Shown: positions 17,683 through 27,882 of the stretch, piece by piece | How positions within the stretch are numbered: position 1 is the first letter of the stretch | Layout: the number at the start of each line of letters is the position of its first letter | Origin: Dyella dinghuensis | Lineage (GTDB): Bacteria > Pseudomonadota > Gammaproteobacteria > Xanthomonadales > Rhodanobacteraceae | Length of the DNA: 64,000 nt | Assembly (NCBI RefSeq): GCF_003977615.1 | Contig: NZ_RYZR01000004.1 | Location: forward strand, 1 to 64,000 | Direction: 5' to 3' | Notes under the pieces: model-generated | The model's input: only the letters and a program-made list of their open reading frames with translations | What the model was told of the DNA's origin: nothing | Databases searched by the model: none | Program-made: the position numbers and the translations under genes

Positions 17683-18510
17683 TTAATCGGCGCTGCGGAG
17701 CAGCTCGTTGATACCGGTCTTGCTGCGCGTCTTCTCGTCCACCTGTTTGACAATCACGGCCGCATAGAGGCTGTGGCTGCCATCTTTCGCAGGCAGATTA
17801 CCAGCAACGACGACGCTGCCCGCAGGAATGCGCCCGTAAGTCGTCTCACCGGTGGAGCGGTTGTAGATACGCGTGGATTGGCCGAGGAAAACGCCCATGC
17901 CGATCACGCTGCCCTTTTCCACCACCACGCCTTCGACCACTTCGGAACGTGCACCGATAAAGCAGTTGTCTTCGATGATGGTGGGATTGGCCTGCAGCGG
18001 CTCCAGCACGCCGCCAATGCCGACGCCACCGGAAAGATGCACGCCCGCACCGATCTGCGCGCAGGAACCGACCGTAGCCCATGTATCGACCATCGTTCCC
18101 GCGCCAACGTAAGCACCAATGTTTACGTAGCTCGGCATCAGCACGGCATCTTTGGCGATATGCGCACCGCGCCGCACCAGTGCACCCGGCACAACGCGCG
18201 CACCTAAACCTTGCAACTCACTATCGTGGCCGTGCGCGAAACGCAGTGGCACTTTGTCGAACGCCATCGCAGGGCCGCCATCGACAACGCGGTTACTGTT
18301 GATGCGGAAATAAAGCAGCACTGCTTTCTTGAGCCACTGATTGACGGTCCAGCCGCCGTTGCCATCCGGTTGCGCCACGCGCTGCTCGCCTGATTCGAGC
18401 AGATCGAGCACCTGACCGAGCGCCGGGCGCAGATGGGTTTCGATTTCGCTTTGGCTGAGATCGTTGCGGCGCTCGAAGGCATCGTCAATCAGGCTTTCTA
18501 TGGATTGCAT
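17683..18510 (-). CDS. dapD: tetrahydrodipicolinate N-succinyltransferase
   Basis: The 275-residue enzyme transfers succinyl from CoA to tetrahydrodipicolinate, the step leading to the DapE substrate. It has the N-terminal helical domain ([11 protein letters not shown]) and the left-handed parallel beta-helix of hexapeptide repeats (from about residue 105, [26 protein letters not shown]), and ends with [19 protein letters not shown] as in E. coli DapD. It is the first gene of an apparent minus-strand run with the CREST gene, the ArsC-like gene and dapE. Confidence 0.97.
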   Translation of the reverse strand: MQSIESLIDDAFERRNDLSQSEIETHLRPALGQVLDLLESGEQRVAQPDGNGGWTVNQWLKKAVLLYFRINSNRVVDGGPAMAFDKVPLRFAHGHDSELQGLGARVVPGALVRRGAHIAKDAVLMPSYVNIGAYVGAGTMVDTWATVGSCAQIGAGVHLSGGVGIGGVLEPLQANPTIIEDNCFIGARSEVVEGVVVEKGSVIGMGVFLGQSTRIYNRSTGETTYGRIPAGSVVVAGNLPAKDGSHSLYAAVIVKQVDEKTRSKTGINELLRSAD

Positions 18511-18594
18511 GAGGCAAGACTCGTCGTCGGTTCAAAGGCCAAGATTACATCGCCACGCGCACGCCTGACGTGTATGAATAAGCTGCCGCTTTCG

Positions 18595-19098
18595 TCAGAT
18601 AAGCGCGAGCACGATGGGGAGCACAACGCCAGCCAGCAGCAGAACACTGAGCAACGCCGGTTTGCGCGAATAACGATAGGCCATGTAGATGCCAAGTAGG
18701 GTCGACACGAACAGCCCGAGCGAAACGAACGCGAAGAAAATTTTCAACGGCAACGGATTTTTCTGCGGCGTGCGCGACACTTCCGGCGCGGCCTGCACGG
18801 GCGCGACGGCATTGGCGACCGGTCCCGATGCCGAACTGGCCACCGCGGGCTTCTGATTGTCCGCGTCCACTGGATGCGGCTTATGCGAAGGAACGACCGC
18901 AGTCTGCTTCTTGTGGACCTGCGCCAGCGTTACCAGCCATGCGGGTGGCTTGTAGTCACTGCCTCGGGTCGTCTCATGCAGGCTGAAAACCTGCAGGCCG
19001 CCCGTAAACGCAAAAAACAGCAGCGCTGGCGCGATAAAAACGCCAACGTAAAGATGAATCTGTCGAGCCAGCTTAAGGAATTGGTGGGACGCGGACAT
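18595..19098 (-). CDS. PepSY-associated-type membrane protein
   Basis: The 167-residue protein has an N-terminal helix (IHLYVGVFIAPALLFFAFTGGLQVF) resembling the first segment of PepSY-associated TM proteins. A periplasmic Pro/Ala-rich linker (about 60-110) follows, then two C-terminal helices. It is far shorter than full PepSY reductase-like proteins, so it may be a reduced form. ATG 19098 is chosen since the segment before it overlaps glnD. It lies between dapD and glnD, which are adjacent in E. coli. Function unknown. Confidence 0.65.
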   Translation of the reverse strand: MSASHQFLKLARQIHLYVGVFIAPALLFFAFTGGLQVFSLHETTRGSDYKPPAWLVTLAQVHKKQTAVVPSHKPHPVDADNQKPAVASSASGPVANAVAPVQAAPEVSRTPQKNPLPLKIFFAFVSLGLFVSTLLGIYMAYRYSRKPALLSVLLLAGVVLPIVLALI

Positions 19099-19187
19099 GG
19101 ATACACAGCCTTCTTGGCAAACGGGCCAATCTTGAGAATGAGGATTTTCGATGACAGGTTGCATAGCAACCCGGCGGGAAATCATTC

Positions 19188-21830
19188 CTAGGAAGGTCCG
19201 ATCCGCTCCACTAAAGCGTGCCACAGACGCTGTTGCTGTGTCTCGCCCAGCGGGTTATTACGACGGTCCGTGAGCTGGAAGAAGTCCTCCACCCGCTCGC
19301 CGAAGGTGGCGATGCGCGCGTCGTGCACGCGTACTTCGCAGGTCATCATCACCTGGGTGACGGCCGCGAGCAGCCCAGGGCGGTCGCTGCACACCAGCGC
19401 CATCTGGGTCCGGCCGTCGGCCTGCTGGAAATCGATGCGCGGTGCCATCTGAAAGTGCTTCAGATGGCGCGACATGCTGCGCCGTGGCGGCATGATCGGG
19501 GCGGACTGCGCCAGCGCGCGATGCAGCCGCTGATAGAGTTCGTCGGCGCGCTCAAGGCTCGCCGGTTTCTGGTTTTCCGCCTCGAGCAACAGGAACGTGT
19601 CCAGCGCCTTGCCATCGTTGGAGCTGAGTACACGTGCCTCCATCACCGAGAAGTGCAGCCGGTCGAGCATCGCCGTCACGTTGGCGAACAGACCATCGCG
19701 ATCGGGTGCGTAGACGAACAGTTCGGTGCTCCCGCGCACCGACATCGGATGCACGGCGATCAGCGGCAATTTTCCGTTCGCATCGAGAATGGCCGCCGTC
19801 TGCCACGCAACTTGTTGCGGATGGTGGCGAAGAAAACTCGATTCGGGGAATCCTGCCCAGACTTTCTCGATCGCCGCCGGATCGCGCCCTTCAGCCACCA
19901 ATTGCTCCATCGCCTTTTCGCGGCATGCCGAAATACGCGCCGACCTCCCGGCCGATGGCTTGGCTTCACGCCGCAACGCGTAGCGCGTCGACGTGTACAA
20001 ATCCGACAGCAGTCGGTCTTTCCACGCGTTCCACAAGCGCGGACTGGTGCCGATGATGTCGGCAATAGTCAGCAGGTAAAGCTGACCAAGGCGTTCGCGG
20101 CCACCTACCTTTTCCGCAAACCGATGCACGACATCCGGGTCGGTAATGTCTTGCCGTTGCGCCGTCGTGCTCATCAGCAGATGCCAGCGCACCAGCCACG
20201 CCACGCGCTCGATATCTTCGCTGGGCAAACCCAGCTTGTTGCCGAATTCGCGCGCATCGTCTTCGCCAAGCACCGAGTGGTCGCCACCGCGGCCTTTTGC
20301 GATGTCATGAAACAGCGCCGCCAACAGCATGATTTCAGGCTTCGGCAACGTCGGCCAGATTTCGCAAGCCAGCGGAAATTCGGAGTGCGTCGCGTTATCA
20401 GCAAAGCGTGCCATGTTGCGCAGCACGCGAACGGTGTGCTCATCCACCGTATAAACGTGGAAAAGATCGTATTGCATGCGGCCAAACACTTTGCCGAATG
20501 CTGGCAGGATGGCCGCAAGCAAACCGTGGCGGTTCATGCGCCACAGTGCTTCTACAGCAGGCGCACCACGTTTGAGCAATTGCAGAAACGCCGACAGCGC
20601 TTGCGGGTCGTCGGCGAGTTTCGTGCCTACGATCGCCGTCGCCTGATGGATGCGCCGCATTGTGTCGGCGGTGAATCCGATCAAACCTTTTTCATCGAGA
20701 CGTGCGATAAAAATTTCGACCATCGATGCGGGCCGGCGCATGAAAAGATCCGGATCGCGCACCGCAAGTCGCGAACCGTAGCGAATGAAGTCTTCGCCAA
20801 CGGGCTGCGCTGCGCACGGCGGCTCGAGCATTTCCTCAAAGCGATCGGCAATCTGGATACCAAGACGTTCGACCTGGCTGGCCGCGCGGTAGTAGCCCTG
20901 CATGAATTGCTCGACGCCAAGGTTTTTTTCATGTTCGTCTTCAAAACCGAGGCTTGTCGCGAGTGCGCGCTGATAGTCGAAAAGCAGGCGTTCCTCCGGA
21001 CGACGTGCTTCCAAGTGCAAGGCGAAGCGATAACGCCGTAAGGTTGCTTCGGCTTGCAGCAGCGTGTCGCACTCGGCGGGATCGAGCAGGCCTTCCGTCA
21101 CCATCTGCGGAAAATCGTTGGCATGCGCGAGGCGTTGTCCCAGCCAACGCAAGGAGTCGATGGTGCGTAGGCCGCCGGGACCATCTTTGAGATTGGGCTC
21201 GAGGTTGTAAGCGGTATCGTCAAATCGCGCATGACGCGCATCGCGATCCGCAAGACGCGCACGCAGGTACGCTTTCGGTGGCCACATGTCCGGCGCATCG
21301 ACAATGGCGCGCAACGTTGCATCCAGCGTGGCGTCGCCTGCGAGGCGCCGTGCATCGAGCAGGGTCGTAAACACGCTCGCGTCAGCAGCAGCGAGCGTTT
21401 TGCATTGGGTGGGCTCGCGCACGGCATGACCTACTTTCAGGCCGATATCCCACAATGTCGCGAAACACTGCTCGAGCGCGCGCAGACGCGATGTGTCGGA
21501 TCGCTCGATCAGCGCGAGCAAATCGATGTCCGAATACGGAAACAGCAACCCGCGGCCAAAACCGCCGATCGCAAACAGCGCGGCACCAGTCACTTCACCA
21601 AGACACGCCATCCAGACATGCGCGACGATGCGCGTCACCGAATCGCTGCGACGGCGCGCGAGCGCCACGGCGTCGGCACCGTCGCGGAAGGCGACGGCGA
21701 TACTGCGATCCAGATCGCCCAGCAACTGACGCAACGCACGACGCGCTTCGGACGACACGCCCGAACGCGGCACCGCGACAGGCAATCGCGGTATCGGTGG
21801 CAAGCTGACGGCGGTGACGGCCTCAGTCAT
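19188..21830 (-). CDS. glnD: [protein-PII] uridylyltransferase/uridylyl-removing enzyme
   Basis: The 880-residue bifunctional nitrogen sensor uridylylates and deuridylylates PII in response to glutamine. Domains in order are a nucleotidyltransferase domain (IGGFGRGLLFPYSDIDLL, near residues 87-104), a linker, an HD hydrolase domain with LFHDIAKGRGGDHS, and two C-terminal ACT domains (from about residues 700 and 805). The length is typical. It is transcribed away from map, whose minus-strand gene lies 68 bases upstream, so both may share transcripts. Confidence 0.96.
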   Translation of the reverse strand: MTEAVTAVSLPPIPRLPVAVPRSGVSSEARRALRQLLGDLDRSIAVAFRDGADAVALARRRSDSVTRIVAHVWMACLGEVTGAALFAIGGFGRGLLFPYSDIDLLALIERSDTSRLRALEQCFATLWDIGLKVGHAVREPTQCKTLAAADASVFTTLLDARRLAGDATLDATLRAIVDAPDMWPPKAYLRARLADRDARHARFDDTAYNLEPNLKDGPGGLRTIDSLRWLGQRLAHANDFPQMVTEGLLDPAECDTLLQAEATLRRYRFALHLEARRPEERLLFDYQRALATSLGFEDEHEKNLGVEQFMQGYYRAASQVERLGIQIADRFEEMLEPPCAAQPVGEDFIRYGSRLAVRDPDLFMRRPASMVEIFIARLDEKGLIGFTADTMRRIHQATAIVGTKLADDPQALSAFLQLLKRGAPAVEALWRMNRHGLLAAILPAFGKVFGRMQYDLFHVYTVDEHTVRVLRNMARFADNATHSEFPLACEIWPTLPKPEIMLLAALFHDIAKGRGGDHSVLGEDDAREFGNKLGLPSEDIERVAWLVRWHLLMSTTAQRQDITDPDVVHRFAEKVGGRERLGQLYLLTIADIIGTSPRLWNAWKDRLLSDLYTSTRYALRREAKPSAGRSARISACREKAMEQLVAEGRDPAAIEKVWAGFPESSFLRHHPQQVAWQTAAILDANGKLPLIAVHPMSVRGSTELFVYAPDRDGLFANVTAMLDRLHFSVMEARVLSSNDGKALDTFLLLEAENQKPASLERADELYQRLHRALAQSAPIMPPRRSMSRHLKHFQMAPRIDFQQADGRTQMALVCSDRPGLLAAVTQVMMTCEVRVHDARIATFGERVEDFFQLTDRRNNPLGETQQQRLWHALVERIGPS

Positions 21831-21898
21831 CTAGAAAACATCGCTGGAAGTTCAGCGATGAGCGTACCGCAGACGATGTGATGACTTGCAGCGTGCGC

Positions 21899-22663
21899 TC
21901 AGGCATCCGGCCATGGCGTAAGGATCTCGAAGCCATCGTCCGTCACCGCAATGGTGTGTTCCCACTGCGCGGACAAGGAATGATCCTTGGTCACCACCGT
22001 CCAGCCGTCGGGCAATTGCTTGGTTTGCGGCTTGCCCGCATTGACCATCGGTTCGACGGTAAAGGTCATGCCCTTTTGCAGCACGACGCCAGCACCAGGC
22101 TTGCCGTAGTGCAGAACTTGCGGTTCGTCGTGATAAACCTTGCCGATACCATGACCGCAATATTCGCGCACGATCGAGAAACCGGCCGCTTCGGCGTGCT
22201 TCTGGATCGCATGACCGACGTCGCCGAGCGTCGCGCCGGGACGCACGGCCTCGATGCCACGCATCATCGCTTCGTGAGTGGTTTCCACCAGACGCTTGGC
22301 GAGCACGCCGGGTGCACCGACGTAGTACATGCGGCTGGTATCGCCGTGCCAGCCGTCTTTGATCACGGTGACATCGAGATTGATGATGTCGCCGTCCTTG
22401 AGCAGCTTGCCGGGGCTCGGAATGCCATGGCAGATCACATGGTTGACCGAGGTGCACAGGGTCTTGGGGAACCCGTGGTAACCCACGTTCGCCGGGATGG
22501 CCTTCTGCACGTTCACGATGTGCTCGTAGGCCAGGCGGTCCAGGTCTTCCGTGGTCACACCCGGCTTGACGTGGTCCTTGAGCATGGCCAGCACCTCGGC
22601 CGCCAGCTGGCCGGCGACACGCATGCCTTCGAGGTCTTGGGCTGATTTAAGAGTAATTGCCAT
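21899..22663 (-). CDS. map: methionine aminopeptidase, type I
   Basis: The 254-residue enzyme removes initiator methionine from nascent proteins. The five metal ligands fall at Asp97, Asp108, His171, Glu204 and Glu235, the same numbering as E. coli. The substrate-site His is in NVGYHGFPKT. The ATG at 22663 gives the usual MAITLKSAQDLE N terminus; the long open frame upstream of it runs through the rpsB promoter region and is not coding. The gene is divergent from rpsB. Confidence 0.97.
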   Translation of the reverse strand: MAITLKSAQDLEGMRVAGQLAAEVLAMLKDHVKPGVTTEDLDRLAYEHIVNVQKAIPANVGYHGFPKTLCTSVNHVICHGIPSPGKLLKDGDIINLDVTVIKDGWHGDTSRMYYVGAPGVLAKRLVETTHEAMMRGIEAVRPGATLGDVGHAIQKHAEAAGFSIVREYCGHGIGKVYHDEPQVLHYGKPGAGVVLQKGMTFTVEPMVNAGKPQTKQLPDGWTVVTKDHSLSAQWEHTIAVTDDGFEILTPWPDA

Positions 22664-22707
22664 GATTTCACTGTCATGTGGTGGCAAAGTCCCCAAAAAC
22701 CAGTGAC

Positions 22708-22737
22708 TTGCCGCGAAGTCTCGACCCCGGCTATAAT
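22708..22737 (+). promoter_or_regulatory. sigma-70 promoter for rpsB-tsf
   Basis: TTGCCG (22708-22713) and a consensus TATAAT (22732-22737) are separated by 18 bases and lie about 235 bases before rpsB. A GC-rich stretch follows, then a TTTTG. It is the best promoter-like sequence in the map/rpsB divergent region. Confidence 0.72.
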
Positions 22738-22744
22738 TTCCGGG

Positions 22745-22971
22745 TTTTGCAGACCCCATCGAAGCCTTTGCGGGCTCGAGCGGCGCAAAACTGAAGAGGG
22801 ATTGTAACCGCCTAGCGCTACAAGCCCAACCAACGCCACACACGTATCGGCACCGTCTTCGGGGTGCTGCGGTCGTCCTTCCCAACAACGGACATCGCGG
22901 TCGAAGCTGGGGATACGTGGAGGTACCAACCCCCCGGGCCACAAAAAAAGGCCCATTGCAGGAGTAACACC
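22745..22971 (+). promoter_or_regulatory. long 5' leader of rpsB
   Basis: About 225 bases separate the likely transcription start from the rpsB ATG, consistent with an autoregulatory S2 leader as known for gammaproteobacterial rpsB. The end of the leader has GGGG...CCCC pairing across a GGAGG decoy (near 22919) and a small hairpin GGGCC/GGCCC (22936-22940 with 22950-22954) closed by an A-rich loop. It sits just before the GGAG ribosome-binding site at 22961. Structure was judged by eye only; binding of S2 is inferred from the family. Confidence 0.45.
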
Positions 22972-23865
<894 letters not shown>

Positions 23866-23877
23866 GTCGTAAACATG

Positions 23878-23907
23878 CTGCCGGGGCTTCTTATCGACGC
23901 CCCGGCA
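23878..23907 (+). terminator. rpsB-tsf intergenic hairpin, possible attenuator
   Basis: TGCCGGGGC and GCCCCGGCA form a perfect nine-pair stem with an eleven-base loop, 12 bases after the rpsB stop. No T-run follows, so it is not a standard terminator. It could reduce read-through or protect the upstream mRNA; an attenuator between rpsB and tsf is known in E. coli. Confidence 0.6.
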
Positions 23908-23931
23908 CTCTCCAGAATTTCCGAGGAAGCC

Positions 23932-24813
23932 ATGAGCAATATTTCCGCACAACTGGTCAAGGAACTGCGTGAGCGTTCCGGTGCCGGCATGATGGAGTGC
24001 AAGAAAGCGCTGGTCGAAAACAGTGGCGACATCGAAGTCGCCATGGAATGGCTGCGCAAGTCGGGCTTGGCCAAAGCCGACAAGAAGGCCGGCCGCGTGG
24101 CCGCCGAAGGCCGTGTCGTGGCCGCCCAGGGCGCTGATAGCGCCGTGCTGGTCGAAGTGAACAGCGAAACGGACTTCGTCGCCAAGGACGCCAGCTTCGT
24201 GAAGTTCAGCGACACCGTCGCCGACGTCGCGCTGAAGTCCGGCGCCAACGATGTGGACGCCCTGAAGGCCGCCGCCTACCCGGACGCTGCGTCCGTGGAA
24301 GAAGCCGCCAAGGCGCTGGTCGCCACCATCGGCGAAAACATCCAGGTCCGACGCATGGCCCGCGTGTCGAACAACGGCACGATCGGCAGCTACGTGCACG
24401 GCGGCCGCATCGGCGTGCTGGTTGCGCTCAAGGGCGGCAACGAAGAACTCGCCAAGGGTATCGCCATGCACGTTGCGGCGATGAACCCCGCCTACGTGCG
24501 CGCTGAAGACGTACCGGCCGACTTCCTGGCGAAGGAAAAAGAAATCGCGCTGAGCCAGATGTCCGACAAGGAAAAGGCCAAGCCGGCCGAAATCCTTGAG
24601 AAGATCATCGGCGGCAAGGTCAACAAGATCGTCTCCGAAGTCACCCTGCTCGGCCAGCCCTACGTGTTGGACACCAACACCTCGGTGGCTGACGTGCTGA
24701 AGAAGGAAGGTGCAGACGTGATCTCTGTCGTTCGTCTCGCCGTCGGCGAAGGCATCGAGAAAGTTCAGGACGACTTCGCTGCCGAAGTGATGAAGCAGGC
24801 AGGCCTGGCGTAA
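23932..24813 (+). CDS. tsf: translation elongation factor Ts
   Basis: The 293-residue guanine nucleotide exchange factor recycles EF-Tu. The N-terminal UBA-like domain has [16 protein letters not shown] and the conserved TDFVAK-type motif is present ([13 protein letters not shown]). The remaining dimerisation and core regions are collinear with the family. The ATG at 23932 follows GAGGAAG. It is the second gene of the rpsB operon and is closed by an intrinsic terminator. Confidence 0.97.
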   Translation: MSNISAQLVKELRERSGAGMMECKKALVENSGDIEVAMEWLRKSGLAKADKKAGRVAAEGRVVAAQGADSAVLVEVNSETDFVAKDASFVKFSDTVADVALKSGANDVDALKAAAYPDAASVEEAAKALVATIGENIQVRRMARVSNNGTIGSYVHGGRIGVLVALKGGNEELAKGIAMHVAAMNPAYVRAEDVPADFLAKEKEIALSQMSDKEKAKPAEILEKIIGGKVNKIVSEVTLLGQPYVLDTNTSVADVLKKEGADVISVVRLAVGEGIEKVQDDFAAEVMKQAGLA

Positions 24814-24833
24814 TTCGCCAACGCTTGAATGCG

Positions 24834-24864
24834 CAAAAGGCCACGGGAAACCGTGGCCTTTTTG
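24834..24864 (+). terminator. intrinsic terminator after tsf
   Basis: AAAGGCCACGG and CCGTGGCCTTT pair perfectly around a GAAA tetraloop and run into TTTTTG. The stem is symmetric with an A-run on the other side, so it may also stop the convergent VOC gene. Confidence 0.92.
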
Positions 24865-24880
24865 TTTGCGCGATTCAAAA

Positions 24881-25306
24881 TCATCGATCGATCGGAATCA
24901 CATCCGCGGTGCGCTTTTTTGCAGGCTGCAGCAAATCCCAGCGATTGCCGTAGAGATCTTCGAACACCGCGACGGTGCCGTAGGACTCTTCGCGTGGCTG
25001 CTCCAAAAAACGCACGCCTCGTGAACGCATGATGTTGTAGCGGGCGTAAAAATCGTCGACGCGCAAAAACAGAAAGACGCGGCCGCCTGCCTGTTCGCCC
25101 ACGCAGATGTCCTGTTCGCTATTGCTCGCCAGGGCAAGCAGCAAGCGCGTTTCCTTCGCGCCTGGCGGGGATACCAGCACCCAACGCTTGCCCTTCCCTA
25201 GCGGGGTGTCTTCGACAAGTTCGAAATCCAGACAATTCGTATAAAACGCAATCGCCTCATCGTAATCGCGCACAAGTAGTGCAACGGCGGCGATGGCGTG
25301 TTCCAT
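24881..25306 (-). CDS. VOC-family (glyoxalase-like) protein
   Basis: The 141-residue protein shows the vicinal-oxygen-chelate fold pattern: a first half AIAAVALLVRDYDEAIAFYTNCLDFELVED and a second half ending VAVFEDLYGNRWDLLQP, with Glu in FEDLYGN as a probable metal ligand. The family includes glyoxalases, dioxygenases and resistance proteins; the substrate cannot be inferred. ATG 25306 has GGGAG upstream. It interrupts the usual tsf-pyrH adjacency on the opposite strand. Confidence 0.85.
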   Translation of the reverse strand: MEHAIAAVALLVRDYDEAIAFYTNCLDFELVEDTPLGKGKRWVLVSPPGAKETRLLLALASNSEQDICVGEQAGGRVFLFLRVDDFYARYNIMRSRGVRFLEQPREESYGTVAVFEDLYGNRWDLLQPAKKRTADVIPIDR

Positions 25307-25355
25307 GAGGGCTCCCAGCAGTGACTCCTGGGTGAAGCATAGACCGTGTGCCGCG

Positions 25356-25384
25356 CTGACGTCCGTAGCGGCGTCCGCTACAAT
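25356..25384 (+). promoter_or_regulatory. probable sigma-70 promoter for pyrH
   Basis: CTGACG (25356-25361) and TACAAT (25379-25384) are spaced by 17 bases, about 40 bases before the pyrH ATG. The intervening VOC gene points the other way, so pyrH needs its own promoter. A second TACAAT at 25403 lacks a -35. Confidence 0.6.
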
Positions 25385-25425
25385 GCACGCGTTTTGCACC
25401 ATACAATTCGTCATCCGGAGCCTCT

Positions 25426-26151
25426 ATGAGCGACCAGCTAAAGTACCGCCGCATTTTGCTCAAGCTCTCCGGCGAGGCACTGATGGGGGAGGCCGACTAC
25501 GGCATCGACCCCAAGGTCATCGGCCGACTGGCTGACGAGATCATCGAGGTACAGCAGGCTGGGGTGCAGATTGGCGTCGTCATCGGCGGCGGCAACATCT
25601 TCCGCGGCGCGGGCCTTGCCGCAGCTGGCATGGATCGCGTCACCGGCGATCACATGGGCATGCTCGCCACGGTCATGAACGCGCTGGCCATGCAGGACGC
25701 CATCGAAAAACGCGGCGGCTACGCCCGCGTGATGAGCGCCATCCAGATTCACGACGTAGCCGAGGATTTCATCCGCCGCCGCGCCATCCGCCACATCGAA
25801 AAAGGCCGCATCGCGCTGTTCGCGGCAGGCACTGGCAACCCCTTCTTCACCACCGATTCCGCGGCTGCGCTGCGTGCGGTGGAAATGAACGTCGACCTGC
25901 TACTGAAAGCCACCAAGGTCGATGGCGTCTACAACGCCGACCCTGCCAAGCACCACGATGCCAAGCGCTTCGAACAGCTGAGCTACGACGAGGTCATCGA
26001 ACGTAAGCTGGCCGTCATGGATACCGCGGCGATTGCGCTGTGCCGCGACCACCGCATGCCACTGCGCATTTACGACATGACGGTGCCGGGCAATCTGATG
26101 CGCATCATGCGCGGCGAAACGGTTGGCACACTGGTCGGCCCTACCGCCTGA
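25426..26151 (+). CDS. pyrH: uridylate kinase
   Basis: The 241-residue hexameric UMP kinase makes UDP in pyrimidine nucleotide synthesis and belongs to the amino acid kinase fold. Visible motifs are [24 protein letters not shown], the [12 protein letters not shown] segment and VDGVYNADP. The length equals that of E. coli PyrH. The ATG at 25426 is preceded by CGGAG. frr follows after 123 bases. Confidence 0.97.
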   Translation: MSDQLKYRRILLKLSGEALMGEADYGIDPKVIGRLADEIIEVQQAGVQIGVVIGGGNIFRGAGLAAAGMDRVTGDHMGMLATVMNALAMQDAIEKRGGYARVMSAIQIHDVAEDFIRRRAIRHIEKGRIALFAAGTGNPFFTTDSAAALRAVEMNVDLLLKATKVDGVYNADPAKHHDAKRFEQLSYDEVIERKLAVMDTAAIALCRDHRMPLRIYDMTVPGNLMRIMRGETVGTLVGPTA

Positions 26152-26173
26152 AACACCCCTGCCAGGTAGCGAC

Positions 26174-26197
26174 CGCGGCCGCGATAAAACGGCCGCG
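26174..26197 (+). terminator. hairpin between pyrH and frr
   Basis: CGCGGCCG and CGGCCGCG form a perfect eight-pair stem with loop CGATAAAA. No T-run follows, so termination would be partial; it may separate pyrH and frr transcript levels. Confidence 0.45.
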
Positions 26198-26233
26198 TGA
26201 ATTCTGCCTGCTAATCCGCCAGCGATAACCCCC

Positions 26234-26242
26234 TGCTATACT
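26234..26242 (+). promoter_or_regulatory. extended -10 promoter before frr
   Basis: TGCTATACT gives a TGn extension plus TATACT -10 hexamer about 33 bases before the frr ATG. No good -35 is seen. Confidence 0.45.
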
Positions 26243-26274
26243 TAACGGCTTGCACGCCACCGGGTGATTTCCTC

Positions 26275-26832
26275 ATGCTCAACGACATCAAGAACGATGC
26301 CCAGACCCGCATGGGCAAGAGCATCGATGCTCTCAAGCACGATTTGTCCCGCCTGCGCACAGGCCGCGCAAGCACGACGCTGGTGGACCACATCAAAGTG
26401 CCGTATTACGGCTCGGATATGCCGCTGAACCAGGTGGCTTCGGTGTCGCTGGCCGATGGCCGCTCGATCGTCATTACGCCGTTCGAAAAGAACATGGTCG
26501 CCCCGATCGAAAAAGCGATCCTGGGATCGGATATCGGCGTTACGCCGACCACCGCCGGCACGGTTATCCGCCTGAACATGCCGCCGCTCACAGAAGAACG
26601 TCGCCGCGAGCTGGCCAAGCATGTGTCGCACGAAGGCGAGAACGCCAAGATTGCCATCCGCAATGTGCGCCGCGATGCGCTTCAGCACGTCAAGGATCTT
26701 CTGAAAGAAAAGAAGATCACGGAAGACGAAGAGCGTCGTGCCGATGACGACATCCAGAAGCTGACGGACCGCTTTGTGAAAGAAGTGGATACGCTGGCAA
26801 AGGCGAAAGAAGAAGAATTGATGGCCATGTGA
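26275..26832 (+). CDS. frr: ribosome recycling factor
   Basis: The 185-residue protein splits post-termination ribosomes with EF-G. Conserved segments are the RTGRAS loop, PLNQVASV, the PPLTEERRRELAK segment and NVRRDALQHVKDL. Length equals E. coli RRF. The ATG at 26275 is preceded by weak purine spacing only. It begins a stretch leading, after an unusual 296-base gap, to uppS. Confidence 0.97.
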   Translation: MLNDIKNDAQTRMGKSIDALKHDLSRLRTGRASTTLVDHIKVPYYGSDMPLNQVASVSLADGRSIVITPFEKNMVAPIEKAILGSDIGVTPTTAGTVIRLNMPPLTEERRRELAKHVSHEGENAKIAIRNVRRDALQHVKDLLKEKKITEDEERRADDDIQKLTDRFVKEVDTLAKAKEEELMAM

Positions 26833-27128
26833 TCGGCCATCGATTGCGCGCGGTTGGAGCGGGACAGTTATCGCTCGACTCCATCGAATCTCGCGCAACG
26901 GATATACCCCTCTCATCTTCGGAGGGAGGGGCCATCGGTGAGGGGCATTGGGCAACATCGCCGTCAACGAACGAGCACCACGCAAACGCGTTGCGACATC
27001 CAGGCTCGGTCCCGTTTGCCCCGGCAAATGAGGCTCCCGAACGATCCCAGATGGCGAATCTCTGACAACCACTCCAAAGCAACGATTTCAGCGAGGCAAA
27101 CGGCGGCGCCAACGCTACTCTCCCGTCC
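26833..27128 (+). other. frr-uppS intergenic stretch with repeat-like GC-rich segment
   Basis: This 296-base gap holds no convincing gene. Around 26905-26945 there is CCCCTC...GGGAGGGG followed by GGTGAGGGGC, the same kind of sequence seen in the inverted repeat after accA (44261-44398). The rest shows no clear promoter or terminator. Confidence 0.5.
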
Positions 27129-27866
27129 ATGACCACGAACCACCCCAACTACGTACCTCGTCATATCGGCATCGTGATGGATGGGAATGGCCGCTGGGCG
27201 AAAGCGCGTCATCGTCCGCGCAGCTTCGGCCATAACGCCGGTCGCAAAGCGGTACGCGAAGTGGTGGAAGGTTGTTTGCGCCATGGCGTCGAAGCACTGA
27301 CGTTATTTGCCTTCTCCAGCGAGAACTGGCAACGCCCGCAGGATGAAGTCGGCGCGTTGATGGATCTGTTCGTGCGCGCGCTTGATAAAGAAGTCGATGA
27401 GCTGCACAGCAACGGCGTGCGATTGCGTTTCATCGGCGAGCTCGGCGCTTTTGACACGTCACTGCGCCAGGGCATGCTCGACGCGATGAAGCGCACCGAG
27501 CGCAACGACAAGTTGCAGATGAACGTCGCCGTCAATTACGGCGGCCGCTGGGACATCGTGCAGGCAGCCCAAAAGGCCGCCCTCGCCGTCGCGCGTGGCG
27601 AGCTGTCCGTGGAAGCCATCGACGAGTCCATGTTCGACCAATGGACCTGCCTTGGCGAGCTTCCACCCCTTGACCTTTTTATCCGCACCGGTGGCGATCG
27701 CCGCGTCAGCAACTTCCTTTTATGGCAGATGGCCTATGCGGAGCTCTATTTCACCGATACGCTTTGGCCGGACTTCAACCAGGTCTCGCTGAAACATGCC
27801 ATTGATGACTTTGCCCGCCGCGAACGCCGTTTTGGCCGCACCGGCGATCAGATCGCCCAAGCCTGA
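27129..27866 (+). CDS. uppS: undecaprenyl diphosphate synthase
   Basis: The 245-residue cis-prenyltransferase makes the C55 carrier lipid for peptidoglycan and LPS O-antigen from farnesyl and isopentenyl diphosphates. Catalytic Asp18 lies in IGIVMDGNGRWAK. Other landmarks are FAFSSENWQRP and the C-terminal DLFIRTGGDRRVSNFLLWQMAYAE. Family members usually read GGExRxSNFLLWQ; here Glu of GGE is Asp. cdsA follows after 16 bases. Confidence 0.96.
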   Translation: MTTNHPNYVPRHIGIVMDGNGRWAKARHRPRSFGHNAGRKAVREVVEGCLRHGVEALTLFAFSSENWQRPQDEVGALMDLFVRALDKEVDELHSNGVRLRFIGELGAFDTSLRQGMLDAMKRTERNDKLQMNVAVNYGGRWDIVQAAQKAALAVARGELSVEAIDESMFDQWTCLGELPPLDLFIRTGGDRRVSNFLLWQMAYAELYFTDTLWPDFNQVSLKHAIDDFARRERRFGRTGDQIAQA

Positions 27867-27882
27867 TCGCTAAGGAACGCTC

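Noticed and set aside
19218-21041. A 607-codon plus-strand open frame over glnD
   Set aside because: Antisense shadow of glnD, whose domains are complete.
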